Positions 1 through 5,839 are shown, numbered from the stretch's first letter. The stretch is DNA of 6,006 nucleotides from JAGOSA01 sp043718505 (GCA_043718505.1 JAYSVN010000018.1:1-6006), one strand, 5' to 3'. A program made the numbers and translations. Notes: generated from the sequence alone by a model not told the origin.

Positions 1-47
1 ATTATTATTGTAATGACAGCTCGAGGTACATTCTTATTATTTTCCAT
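1..47 (-). CDS. Start of an unidentified gene, cut off by the left window edge
   Basis: An ATG at 47-45 opens a minus-strand frame reading MENNKNVPRAVITII before the window ends. Fifteen codons are too few to identify a family. The run of hydrophobic residues at the end could begin a membrane segment or a beta strand. The case for a real gene rests on context: it follows nrdB on the same strand, and a good promoter (TTGACT, 17 nt, AATAAT) lies directly in front of the ATG, with the -10 only 6 nt away. An AAGGA lies 13 nt upstream, too far for a normal Shine-Dalgarno. The start codon is likely but the product is unknown. Confidence 0.5.
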   Translation of the reverse strand, partial: MENNKNVPRAVITII

Positions 48-53
48 AAGTTA

Positions 54-82
54 ATTATTATCCTTAATTGTAAACAAGTCAA
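54..82 (-). promoter_or_regulatory. Predicted sigma-70-type promoter of the gene starting at 47
   Basis: Read on the minus strand, TTGACT (82-77) and AATAAT (59-54) are separated by 17 nt, and each hexamer is one base from consensus. Initiation about 7 nt past the -10 would fall on or next to the A of the ATG at 47, giving a leaderless mRNA. The -35 hexamer overlaps the possible nrdB terminator. Confidence 0.5.
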
Positions 83-106
83 AAAGGTCTAGTGAGGTAG
101 AAGCCT
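81..106 (-). terminator. Possible weak intrinsic terminator of nrdB
   Basis: On the minus strand AGG-TCTA pairs with TAGA-CCT (106-98 with 91-85) around a 6-nt loop, with a 2-nt bulge, and is followed by five T. The hairpin begins inside the nrdB stop codon (TAG, 107-105). The stem is short and interrupted, so the call is tentative. No better terminator is visible between nrdB and the next start. Confidence 0.3.
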
Positions 107-1160
107 AGTCCCATTTTAATTCCCCTGTCTTATATTCTGTGACTCTCGTTTCAAAAAAGTTCTTCTCTTTTCGAAGGTCCATAATTTCGCTCATCCAAGG
201 GAAAGGATTTTCTTTGCCATAGACTTTGACGAGACCAATGCGCTCAAGACGACGATCAGCGATGTATTCAATATAGTCTTTGATCGTTTCAGCGTTTAGT
301 CCGAGAATACCGCGCGGTAAGCAATCTTTGGCATACGCAACTTCAAGCTCCACAGCCTTTTTGATTTTATCTGTTATATCTTTTTTAAACGAATCAGTCC
401 AGATCGCCGAATTTTCCTTTCTGATTTCGTTGATTAAATCAGTGCCAAAAGCCAGGTGCACGGATTCATCACGGAGAATAAACTGGAATTGCTCGCCTAC
501 ACCCACCATACGATTTTGGCGTAAGAATGACAACATCATGACGAAACCGGCATAGAAGAATATTCCTTCCATAATGACGTAATAGCCAATGAGATCGTGA
601 ACAAAGCGCTGGATATTTTCGGTCGTATCAGTCTTAAAATTAATATCGAAAATAGACTTTGTCATATCAACCACAAAGTCATCCTTGTCTTTGATCGACG
701 GGATTTTGGTATACATGGTGTAAACCTCGTCCGGATCAAGCGAAAGCGTATCGCAGCAATATATGAAAGTATCAGTGTGTACAGCTTCCTCATATGCCTG
801 GCGGAGTAAGTATTGGCGGCATTCAGGGTTGGTGATATGACGATAGATAGCGAGCACGATGTTGTTAGCAGTGAGAGATTCAGCAGTTGAGAAAAAGCCC
901 ATGTTCCACATGATCAGTCGGCGCTCATCGGCGGTAAGACCAGTTGGGTTTTTCCAGGTTTCAAAATCTTTCTGCATATTCACCTCTTCGGGCGTCCAGT
1001 TATTGGCCACACCGTTTTTGTAGTGAGTACGCGCCCATTTATATTTCATTGGCAGAATTTTGTTCGGATCAGTCGAGCTATTGTTGAGAATTGTTTTATC
1101 GGCTGCCTGCGTGCCTGTACCTGCTTGTGCTGTTTGTGGAGTTTTGTTTTCTTCTGACAT
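105..1160 (-). CDS. nrdB: Ribonucleotide reductase, radical-generating beta subunit, probable class Ic (NrdB)
   Basis: This small subunit of class I ribonucleotide reductase makes the radical that NrdA uses to reduce ribonucleotides to deoxyribonucleotides. It is 351 aa, normal for the family. Visible metal ligands are E94 (AESL), E125 and H128 (EAVH), E198 (MEG), and E232 and H235 (RDESVH). The residue at the radical-tyrosine position, H+4 in E-x-x-H-T-D-T-F, is F132, and the first ligand is Glu instead of Asp. Both match Chlamydia-type class Ic proteins, whose Mn/Fe centre replaces the tyrosyl radical. W55 (NNWTPEEV) and D231 fit the radical-transfer path, and Y343 near the C-terminus fits the mobile-tail tyrosine. 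Residues 1-32 are a low-complexity S/T/N/Q/A-rich tail. The start at 1160 is supported by a -10 just upstream; M38 would lose only the tail. It is separated from nrdA by an opposite-strand gene. Family assignment is very sure, subclass Ic likely. Confidence 0.96.
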   Translation of the reverse strand: MSEENKTPQTAQAGTGTQAADKTILNNSSTDPNKILPMKYKWARTHYKNGVANNWTPEEVNMQKDFETWKNPTGLTADERRLIMWNMGFFSTAESLTANNIVLAIYRHITNPECRQYLLRQAYEEAVHTDTFIYCCDTLSLDPDEVYTMYTKIPSIKDKDDFVVDMTKSIFDINFKTDTTENIQRFVHDLIGYYVIMEGIFFYAGFVMMLSFLRQNRMVGVGEQFQFILRDESVHLAFGTDLINEIRKENSAIWTDSFKKDITDKIKKAVELEVAYAKDCLPRGILGLNAETIKDYIEYIADRRLERIGLVKVYGKENPFPWMSEIMDLRKEKNFFETRVTEYKTGELKWD

Positions 1161-1167
1161 GTGAAGA

Positions 1168-1176
1168 AGTATAACA
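1168..1176 (-). promoter_or_regulatory. Predicted extended -10 promoter of nrdB
   Basis: On the minus strand TGT directly precedes TATACT (1173-1168), an extended -10 element. The region 17 nt upstream (TAAACC) is a poor -35, which fits dependence on an extended -10. Only 7 nt separate the hexamer from the nrdB ATG, so transcription would begin at about the start codon and the mRNA would be leaderless. No Shine-Dalgarno is present. Confidence 0.45.
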
Positions 1177-1225
1177 TATGCGATTTTCGGGGTTTATACA
1201 CAGACATCTCCCTACAAATGTCCTA

Positions 1226-1254
1226 TTGACTAAAATCGAATTCTATATTATTAT
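1226..1254 (+). promoter_or_regulatory. Predicted promoter of the small plus-strand gene
   Basis: TTGACT (1226-1231) and TATTAT (1249-1254) are separated by 17 nt and are each one base from consensus. The expected transcription start is near 1261, about 10 nt before the ATG at 1271. This rules out the longer in-frame start at 1178, which lies upstream of the promoter. The promoter is divergent from that of nrdB within a 110-bp gap. Confidence 0.6.
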
Positions 1255-1270
1255 ACAGAAAACTACTGAA

Positions 1271-1561
1271 ATGAAAAGAATGTATTATTATGTTGAGCTC
1301 CCCAAGCTCCATGTCAATATCCAACATCCTGAATATGCAAATTGGGGTCACAAAGATATTTACGAAAAGGAACTTCTTATGGCTATAAACATAGAAAAGG
1401 CGAATATCGAAGCAAAAAGTATTTTTCTCGCCAATAAAAAATTTCAATTTGAGCTCGTTGAGAAGCATCTAATTCCGGAAGACAAAAAGCAGGAACTCAA
1501 AGACCAGTTTCCGCGTCAGCTCAAACTTATCGAAGAGATAGTACATGAAATCCCGGTGTAA
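1271..1561 (+). CDS. Small hypothetical protein, 96 aa, between nrdA and nrdB
   Basis: I do not recognise this protein. It starts MKRMYYYVELPK and continues as a charged, mostly helical-looking sequence rich in K, E, I and L, ending in EIVHEIPV. There is no signal peptide, membrane segment, cysteine pair or obvious metal motif, so a small cytosolic protein is the simplest reading. The frame stays open further upstream to 1178, but the promoter at 1226-1254 puts the transcript start near 1261, so the start is ATG 1271 or ATG 1280 (93 aa). No clear Shine-Dalgarno precedes either. The gene has its own promoter and a strong terminator 2 nt after its stop, so it is an independent unit on the strand opposite nrdA and nrdB. 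No function can be assigned. Confidence 0.7.
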   Translation: MKRMYYYVELPKLHVNIQHPEYANWGHKDIYEKELLMAINIEKANIEAKSIFLANKKFQFELVEKHLIPEDKKQELKDQFPRQLKLIEEIVHEIPV

Positions 1562-1563
1562 AC

Positions 1564-1589
1564 AAAACCGCCTTAGTTCAGGCGGTTTT
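1564..1589. terminator. Strong bidirectional intrinsic terminator shared by the small gene and nrdA
   Basis: AAAACCGCCT (1564-1573) pairs perfectly with AGGCGGTTTT (1580-1589) around the 6-nt loop TAGTTC, giving a 10-bp stem with a GC core and T-runs on both strands. It closes the small plus-strand gene (stop 1561) and, read the other way, nrdA (stop 1643), which converge here. Confidence 0.9.
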
Positions 1590-1642
1590 TATTTTGAAGT
1601 TTCTAGCAAGAAATTTCCGTGTCTCGAGAATACCCTTAAAAA

Positions 1643-4414
1643 CTATGTGCAGGATTCGCACGTCTCATCGGCAAAAACAAAGACTTCAGGCTTCTTTACT
1701 GGCATTTCCTCTGGCGATGGAATAATTTTCTCATTTGAGACTTCTGGAATGCTGTAATCCTTATTGATATCCATAGTTGATTTCTCTACGGACGAAGCGC
1801 CGAGTGTGCGGAGGTAATACGTTGTTTTGAGACCCATATTCCAGGCTGCCATATATACATCCCCGATAGCTTTGCCTGACTGAGAGTTGGTGAAGATGTT
1901 AATTGATTGAGATTGATCAATCCACTTCCCGCGTTTGGCAGCATGCTTAATAATCCAGAGCGGATCAATTTCGAAAACTTCCTTGTACTTAGCACGAATT
2001 TTCTCCGGAATTTCATGAATGTGCTTGAGGTTACCATCATAGTGCTTAATTTTCTGAATGACAGAATTATTCCACAAACCAAGCGGACGAAGTTCAGCGA
2101 TCAAGTGGTGGTTAACAATAGTAAATTCACCGGAAAAATTAGACTTCACATAGAGATTTTTATAAATAGGCTCAATTGAAGGCAAACAACCAGAAATGTT
2201 AGAGCGAGTTGCAGTTGGCGCAATAGCCATCGTATTTGAATTTCTCATGCCGAACTTTTTGACATGTTCGCGAACTGGTGCCCAGTCCATGCGAGCCTTG
2301 CGATCAATTTCAATAGGAATACCGCGCTCTTCTTCGAGCAAGTCGAGTGTATCAACCGGGAAAATATTTCTATCCCACTTTGAACCTTTGAAACTTGGGT
2401 ATGTTCCCTTTTCTTTGGCAAGCTTCGAGGAATTCCAAATTGCATGGTAGGAAACGAATTCCATAAGCTCGTCAGAATATTCAACAGCTTCCTGTGAATC
2501 AAAACTCAGGCCAACCTGATAGAGCACATCCTGGAAACCGATAATATCGAGACCAACCGGACGATGACGCATATTTGAAGTCTCGCCTTCTTTGGTCGGA
2601 TAGAAATTAATATCGATAACGGCATCTAGCATACGCATACCGACTTCAATTGTCCTGGCCATTTTTTCGCGATCGAGCTTGCCGTTTTCGATATGCATTG
2701 GCAAGTTGACTGAACCGAGGTTGCAGACAGCAGTTTCTTCAGCAGATGTATTGAGAGTAATTTCAGTACAAAGGTTTGATGAGTGAATCACTCCAACGTG
2801 ATCTTGCGGAGAACGGACGTTTGATGGATCTTTGAATGTAATCCAAGGGTGACCAGTTTCAAAAAGCATAGTAATCATTTTTCTCCAGAGCTGGCTGGCT
2901 GGCACGCGTCGGAAAGATTTGATCTTGCCTTCGTCGGCGAGCTTCTCATACTCTTCATATTTTTCTTCAAACTTTTTGCCGTAAATATGGTGAAGGTCCG
3001 GAACTTCATGCGGAGAGAAAAGTGTCCAATATTCATCCTGTTCAACACGCTTCATGAAAAGGTCCGGGATCCAGTGAGCAGTATTGATATCGTGGGTACG
3101 ACGACGATCGTCCCCGGTATTTTTGCGCAGATCAAGAAATTCCTCTATATCAGCATGCCACGTCTCAAGATAGACAACAGTGGCTCCGCGACGCTTACCT
3201 GAGCGATTGATCGAAGCAGTGGTCGCATCAACGATCTTCAGGAATGGAATGACACCCTGACTGCCCGTATTGATGGACTTAACCATAGCGTTTGTAGCGC
3301 GGACATTGGTCCAGTCATTGGCAATACCGCCTGACCACTTAGCCAGCTGGGCATTGTCGCCAATACACTTGAAAATGTGGTGCAAATCGTCTTCGACAGT
3401 CGTGAGATAGCAGGAAGACATTTGTGGATGTGAGGTACCGGAATGGAGAAGAGTTGGCGTTGACGGAATATAGAGAAGCTGTGACATTGCAGTATAAAAT
3501 TCAATAGCACGTTCGGTTGGATTATCCTCAAGCAAAGCAAGTCCCATAGCAATGCGCATCCAAAAATATTGCGGCACCTCGAGGAAATGCTGTTCATGAT
3601 CACGCAAGAAATAGCGATCATATAATGTCTGAGCACCGAGGAAAGTAAAAATTTTATCTTCCTTTGGTTCGAGTGCAGCAGAGAGTTTTTTGAAATCAAA
3701 ATTGCTCATGCGCGCATCGAGGCGCTTGTCTTCAATTCCCCTTTTAATCTGGACTTCAAATTCCGAACGATACTTTTTTTCAAAATCAGAATGCATTTCA
3801 CTTACGCCAAGCACTTCGTAGTAATTTTCATTAATCAAAAATCGAGCAGCAACAAGTGAGTAGGCATGGTCACGTTCAATGCGGGACTTGAGCGCCATGA
3901 TAACCGCTTTATTTATTTCAGAGGTGGCAATACCGTCGTAGAGGTTACGCTTTGTAAGGGTAACAATATCTTCGACATCGATATAAGCCTCAAAACCACG
4001 CGAGTGAAAGGCTACTGCCTTGCGAATTTCATCAACATTGAGTGTTGAGAGTTCTCCATTGCGTTTCTCAATAGTAATTTCATTCTTGGCAATTTTTTCG
4101 AGACGCTCTTTTTCTTTTTCGGCGCGCAAACGGCTGCGTTCAGCACGGTAGAGAATGAAAGCGCGAGAAGCTTCGAAGTGTCCTTTCTCTGCAATTGTTT
4201 TTTCTATGAGATTTTGAATTTGTTCAACGTGCGGAGTATTGTCCGGCATCGTTGATTCGAGTTCAGCAGTAACTGCAGTAGCAATTTCCGAAAAAAGATC
4301 GTCTGTGGCTTCAATGCCGCAGGCAGTATATGCAGATGCAATAGCGCGCTCGATGCGAGCACGGTCATATGGCATGACATCGCCGCTTCGCTTCTTAACA
4401 AATTCAATGGTCAT
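1643..4414 (-). CDS. nrdA: Ribonucleoside-diphosphate reductase, catalytic alpha subunit (NrdA)
   Basis: This is the large catalytic subunit of class I ribonucleotide reductase, which makes deoxyribonucleotides in the cytosol with NrdB. At 923 aa it is longer than E. coli NrdA because it has two ATP-cone regulatory domains. The first is at about residues 3-92 (VKKRSGD...), the second at about 112-200 (IEKRNGE...). The catalytic barrel follows: C335 (QMSSC) and C564 (AVCNLGS) are the redox pair, and N547, C549 and E551 (SSNLCTE) form the thiyl-radical active site. Y866-Y867 (LKTTYYLRT) are the radical-transfer tyrosines. The end carries C919-x-x-C922 (CESC), the swinging disulfide pair re-reduced by thioredoxin. 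No key residue is missing. The start has no Shine-Dalgarno; a T-rich stretch precedes it. Two ATP-cones fit the NrdA group that pairs with class Ic NrdB. It converges on the terminator at 1564-1589. Confidence 0.97.
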   Translation of the reverse strand: MTIEFVKKRSGDVMPYDRARIERAIASAYTACGIEATDDLFSEIATAVTAELESTMPDNTPHVEQIQNLIEKTIAEKGHFEASRAFILYRAERSRLRAEKEKERLEKIAKNEITIEKRNGELSTLNVDEIRKAVAFHSRGFEAYIDVEDIVTLTKRNLYDGIATSEINKAVIMALKSRIERDHAYSLVAARFLINENYYEVLGVSEMHSDFEKKYRSEFEVQIKRGIEDKRLDARMSNFDFKKLSAALEPKEDKIFTFLGAQTLYDRYFLRDHEQHFLEVPQYFWMRIAMGLALLEDNPTERAIEFYTAMSQLLYIPSTPTLLHSGTSHPQMSSCYLTTVEDDLHHIFKCIGDNAQLAKWSGGIANDWTNVRATNAMVKSINTGSQGVIPFLKIVDATTASINRSGKRRGATVVYLETWHADIEEFLDLRKNTGDDRRRTHDINTAHWIPDLFMKRVEQDEYWTLFSPHEVPDLHHIYGKKFEEKYEEYEKLADEGKIKSFRRVPASQLWRKMITMLFETGHPWITFKDPSNVRSPQDHVGVIHSSNLCTEITLNTSAEETAVCNLGSVNLPMHIENGKLDREKMARTIEVGMRMLDAVIDINFYPTKEGETSNMRHRPVGLDIIGFQDVLYQVGLSFDSQEAVEYSDELMEFVSYHAIWNSSKLAKEKGTYPSFKGSKWDRNIFPVDTLDLLEEERGIPIEIDRKARMDWAPVREHVKKFGMRNSNTMAIAPTATRSNISGCLPSIEPIYKNLYVKSNFSGEFTIVNHHLIAELRPLGLWNNSVIQKIKHYDGNLKHIHEIPEKIRAKYKEVFEIDPLWIIKHAAKRGKWIDQSQSINIFTNSQSGKAIGDVYMAAWNMGLKTTYYLRTLGASSVEKSTMDINKDYSIPEVSNEKIIPSPEEMPVKKPEVFVFADETCESCT

Positions 4415-4432
4415 GTAAAAAATAAAAAAACC

Positions 4433-4470
4433 TAGCTAATAAGGACTGACGTACCGCTCTATTTTAGCTA
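4433..4470. promoter_or_regulatory. Paired TAGCTA palindromes upstream of nrdA: candidate operator
   Basis: Two palindromic cores, TAGCTA at 4433-4438 and at 4465-4470, are 32 bp apart centre to centre, about three helical turns. The distal one sits in a 10-bp perfect palindrome, TTTAGCTAAA, at 4463-4472. It overlaps a -10-like TAAAAT (minus strand, 4466-4461). Paired boxes about three turns apart over an nrd promoter are typical of NrdR, but the core here is AGCT, not the ATATAT-like centre of known NrdR boxes. The repeat is plain to see; its regulatory role is inferred. Confidence 0.4.
4461..4466 (-). promoter_or_regulatory. Candidate -10 element of nrdA
   Basis: TAAAAT on the minus strand matches TATAAT at five of six positions and would start transcription near 4454, giving a leader of about 40 nt. 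No good -35 is at the right distance: TTGAAG at 4486-4481 is only 14 nt away. An alternative further upstream is TTGACG (4552-4547), 16 nt, TAGACT (4530-4525). nrdA may use either or both. Confidence 0.3.
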
Positions 4471-4572
4471 AATTTGCAAACTTCAACTATGTGGATTACC
4501 CAAAAATGAGCTCGATGAAACATGAGTCTAGGACTGTAAAGGCTGGCGTCAAAATCGCGTTCAAAACAGGGC

Positions 4573-5091
4573 TTATTCGGCGGTTGAAAATGAAACTTCA
4601 TCGCCAACGGCAAAAAAGTTTTTTTCAGCCTGGCCGGCGTTCAATTCGAGCACATAGAGAGCATCATTTTCGGGTTGAAAGGTGGTCGGATAGGTACTTG
4701 GCTCTATATTTTTCTCTATATGGACGATGCGTTTGTCCTCGCCTATCCAAATTATGTCGAGTGGGATGAGTGTGTCCTTCATCCAGAAGCCATATTGATC
4801 CGGTGTATCAAAAACAAAGAGCATACCGACATCTTGTGCAAGACTTTGTCGTCCGCTGAGGCCTTTTTCTCTTTCTTCAGGTGTAGCGGCGAGCTCTGCA
4901 GCATATGTATGGGTTTTTATCGTAACTAGTTTAGTCCCGGCTGGAATGGAACTTACCTGATCGGGTGTTGTATCTTTTATTTCGTCATTTTTGTTAGCCT
5001 TCCCGCTGATAGAATAGAAGCCGCCGAGTAAAATCATAACAAAAAGTCCAAGGAAAATGGCTCTTTGGACTTCATGTTTCTGTATTGTCAT
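4573..5091 (-). CDS. DUF192 (UPF0127) family protein with N-terminal membrane anchor
   Basis: The protein is 172 aa. Residues 11-29 form one hydrophobic segment after a short charged N-terminus (MTIQKHEVQR), so it is likely anchored in the membrane with its domain outside. There is no lipobox cysteine. Residues about 52-168 are a DUF192 domain with its usual signposts: the ATPEEREKGLSGRQSL stretch, GMLFVFD, GFWMKDTLIPLDIIWI and YVLELNAG. The molecular function of this widespread, often exported family is not established. The start is 6 nt after the stop of the CARDB-like gene, so the two are almost certainly co-transcribed. The bases before the ATG are TCTCCT, with no Shine-Dalgarno, so translation may depend on coupling to the upstream gene. 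Confidence 0.92.
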   Translation of the reverse strand: MTIQKHEVQRAIFLGLFVMILLGGFYSISGKANKNDEIKDTTPDQVSSIPAGTKLVTIKTHTYAAELAATPEEREKGLSGRQSLAQDVGMLFVFDTPDQYGFWMKDTLIPLDIIWIGEDKRIVHIEKNIEPSTYPTTFQPENDALYVLELNAGQAEKNFFAVGDEVSFSTAE

Positions 5092-5097
5092 AGGAGA

Positions 5098-5721
5098 CTA
5101 GGGCGCTGGCTTAATGACGAGCGGCCTGTTATAAAGATTATTTGTTTCATACAATTCGGCAACAAGATTTGTACTATCAGCTTTTAATTGAGTCTGATAG
5201 GTACCGAACATGTGTCTTATGTTATTTGTAGGTGTAGCGATTGTATTACCTGAATACGTTATTCGCATATTTGGCTGAATGTAGGTTGTCGAGGTAATAC
5301 TAACCTGCCCAATTACAACATTGCTTTGCTGCGTTGGATGGCAAATAGCTAAGCAAGTAATGGTAAATTTTGTTCCCGGTGGAAGTGTAGCAACTCTTGT
5401 GCCGACATTTTTGATATTAAAAGTGAATCCGACACTTGCCGGAGCGGCGCTTTGCATTGCCGGATTTGGGGTATAGATTAATGATTCAACAATTAAATCC
5501 GGTCCTGGACTAATTATAACTGGGGGCTCAGGTCCGCGATCGGCTTTAGGCGTAGGGGTTTTTGTACTTCCAGATTTTAAAGCTGCTCCCGTACTTTGCA
5601 TTGAAATTTCATTTTTCTTTATTCTGCTAAGGGTAACACTGGCAAAGATTAGGATAATTAAAATTCCCAGCATGAGAACGAGAAGTGTGGTTCGATTTTT
5701 CTTATTTTTTTTAGTATTCAT
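5098..5721 (-). CDS. Membrane-anchored protein with a CARDB-like extracellular domain
   Basis: The protein is 207 aa. It begins with a very basic stretch (MNTKKNKKNR), then a membrane segment at about residues 12-30, then a Ser/Thr/Pro/Lys-rich linker (about 40-72). Residues about 74-204 look like one CARDB-type beta-sandwich: PDLIVESLIYTPNPA at the start, FTFNIKNVGT in the middle and LVAELYETNNLYNRPLVI at the end. Such domains (Pfam CARDB) occur in surface and exported proteins and are thought to mediate binding. C123 and C127 (TCLAIC) could form a disulfide or bind a ligand. The call rests on strand pattern and the ETNN signature, so the domain name is probable. It is the first gene of a two-gene unit with the DUF192 gene 6 nt downstream. 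A TATAAT lies just upstream. Confidence 0.82.
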   Translation of the reverse strand: MNTKKNKKNRTTLLVLMLGILIILIFASVTLSRIKKNEISMQSTGAALKSGSTKTPTPKADRGPEPPVIISPGPDLIVESLIYTPNPAMQSAAPASVGFTFNIKNVGTRVATLPPGTKFTITCLAICHPTQQSNVVIGQVSITSTTYIQPNMRITYSGNTIATPTNNIRHMFGTYQTQLKADSTNLVAELYETNNLYNRPLVIKPAP

Positions 5722-5738
5722 ATGTAATTAACTTTTCA

Positions 5739-5744
5739 ATTATA
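5739..5744 (-). promoter_or_regulatory. Predicted -10 element for the CARDB-DUF192 operon
   Basis: A perfect TATAAT on the minus strand lies 17 nt before the ATG at 5721, so the leader would be about 10 nt, with no Shine-Dalgarno. The -35 is poor (TTTACG with 19 nt spacing at 5769-5764). The spacer holds a short palindrome, CTCTT-N-AAGAG (5749-5759). Confidence 0.55.
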
Positions 5745-5793
5745 CCCTCTCTTGAAGAGCTGCCGTAAATGCCTTGGGGATAACACGCAAAAC

Positions 5794-5839
5794 AAAAACC
5801 GCCTGGTTGATCAGATTGATCATACGCAAGGCGGCTTTT
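5794..5839. terminator. Bidirectional intrinsic terminator with a nested hairpin
   Basis: AAAAACCGCCT (5794-5804) pairs with AGGCGGCTTTT (5829-5839) over 11 positions, one a G-U pair in the minus-strand RNA. The 24-nt loop holds a second hairpin made of two TGATCA palindromes (5808-5813 and 5817-5822) around 3 nt. T-runs follow on both strands, better on the minus strand. It most likely ends a minus-strand transcript entering from the right edge and insulates the CARDB-DUF192 operon. Its core is the same as in the terminator at 1564-1589. Confidence 0.8.

Larger units (their letters stand above)
4425..4470 (-). terminator. Possible weak terminator between the DUF192 gene and nrdA
   Basis: On the minus strand TAGCTAA (4470-4464) can pair with TTAGCTA (4439-4433), followed by GG and seven T. 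The stem is only 7 bp with two G-C pairs and has a 25-nt loop, so it is a weak candidate. It is the only terminator-like element found after the DUF192 stop. It uses the same bases as the candidate operator. Confidence 0.25.

Noticed and set aside
1178..1270. Upstream extension of the small plus-strand gene to an ATG at 1178 (127 aa)
   Set aside because: The extension covers the predicted promoter at 1226-1254, so it would not be transcribed from it. It overlaps the nrdB promoter and adds unconvincing sequence.
2849..3202. 117-codon open frame on the plus strand
   Set aside because: It is antisense to the conserved catalytic region of nrdA and has no promoter or recognisable product.
3238..3699. 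153-codon open frame on the minus strand
   Set aside because: It lies wholly inside nrdA in another frame of the same strand; nrdA is unmistakable here, and the frame has no family-like features.
4433..4470. Canonical NrdR box before nrdA
   Set aside because: The paired palindromes have suitable spacing, but no site close to the known ACACWATATATWGTGT-type box was found here or before nrdB, so I do not call it NrdR.
4491..4929. Plus-strand open frames of 92 and 84 codons
   Set aside because: They are antisense to the DUF192 gene, whose domain motifs fix the true strand and frame.
105..5721. TGA recoding as in Gracilibacteria or Absconditabacteria
   Set aside because: No in-frame TGA occurs in any clear gene, and stops are TAA or TAG, so the standard code explains everything.
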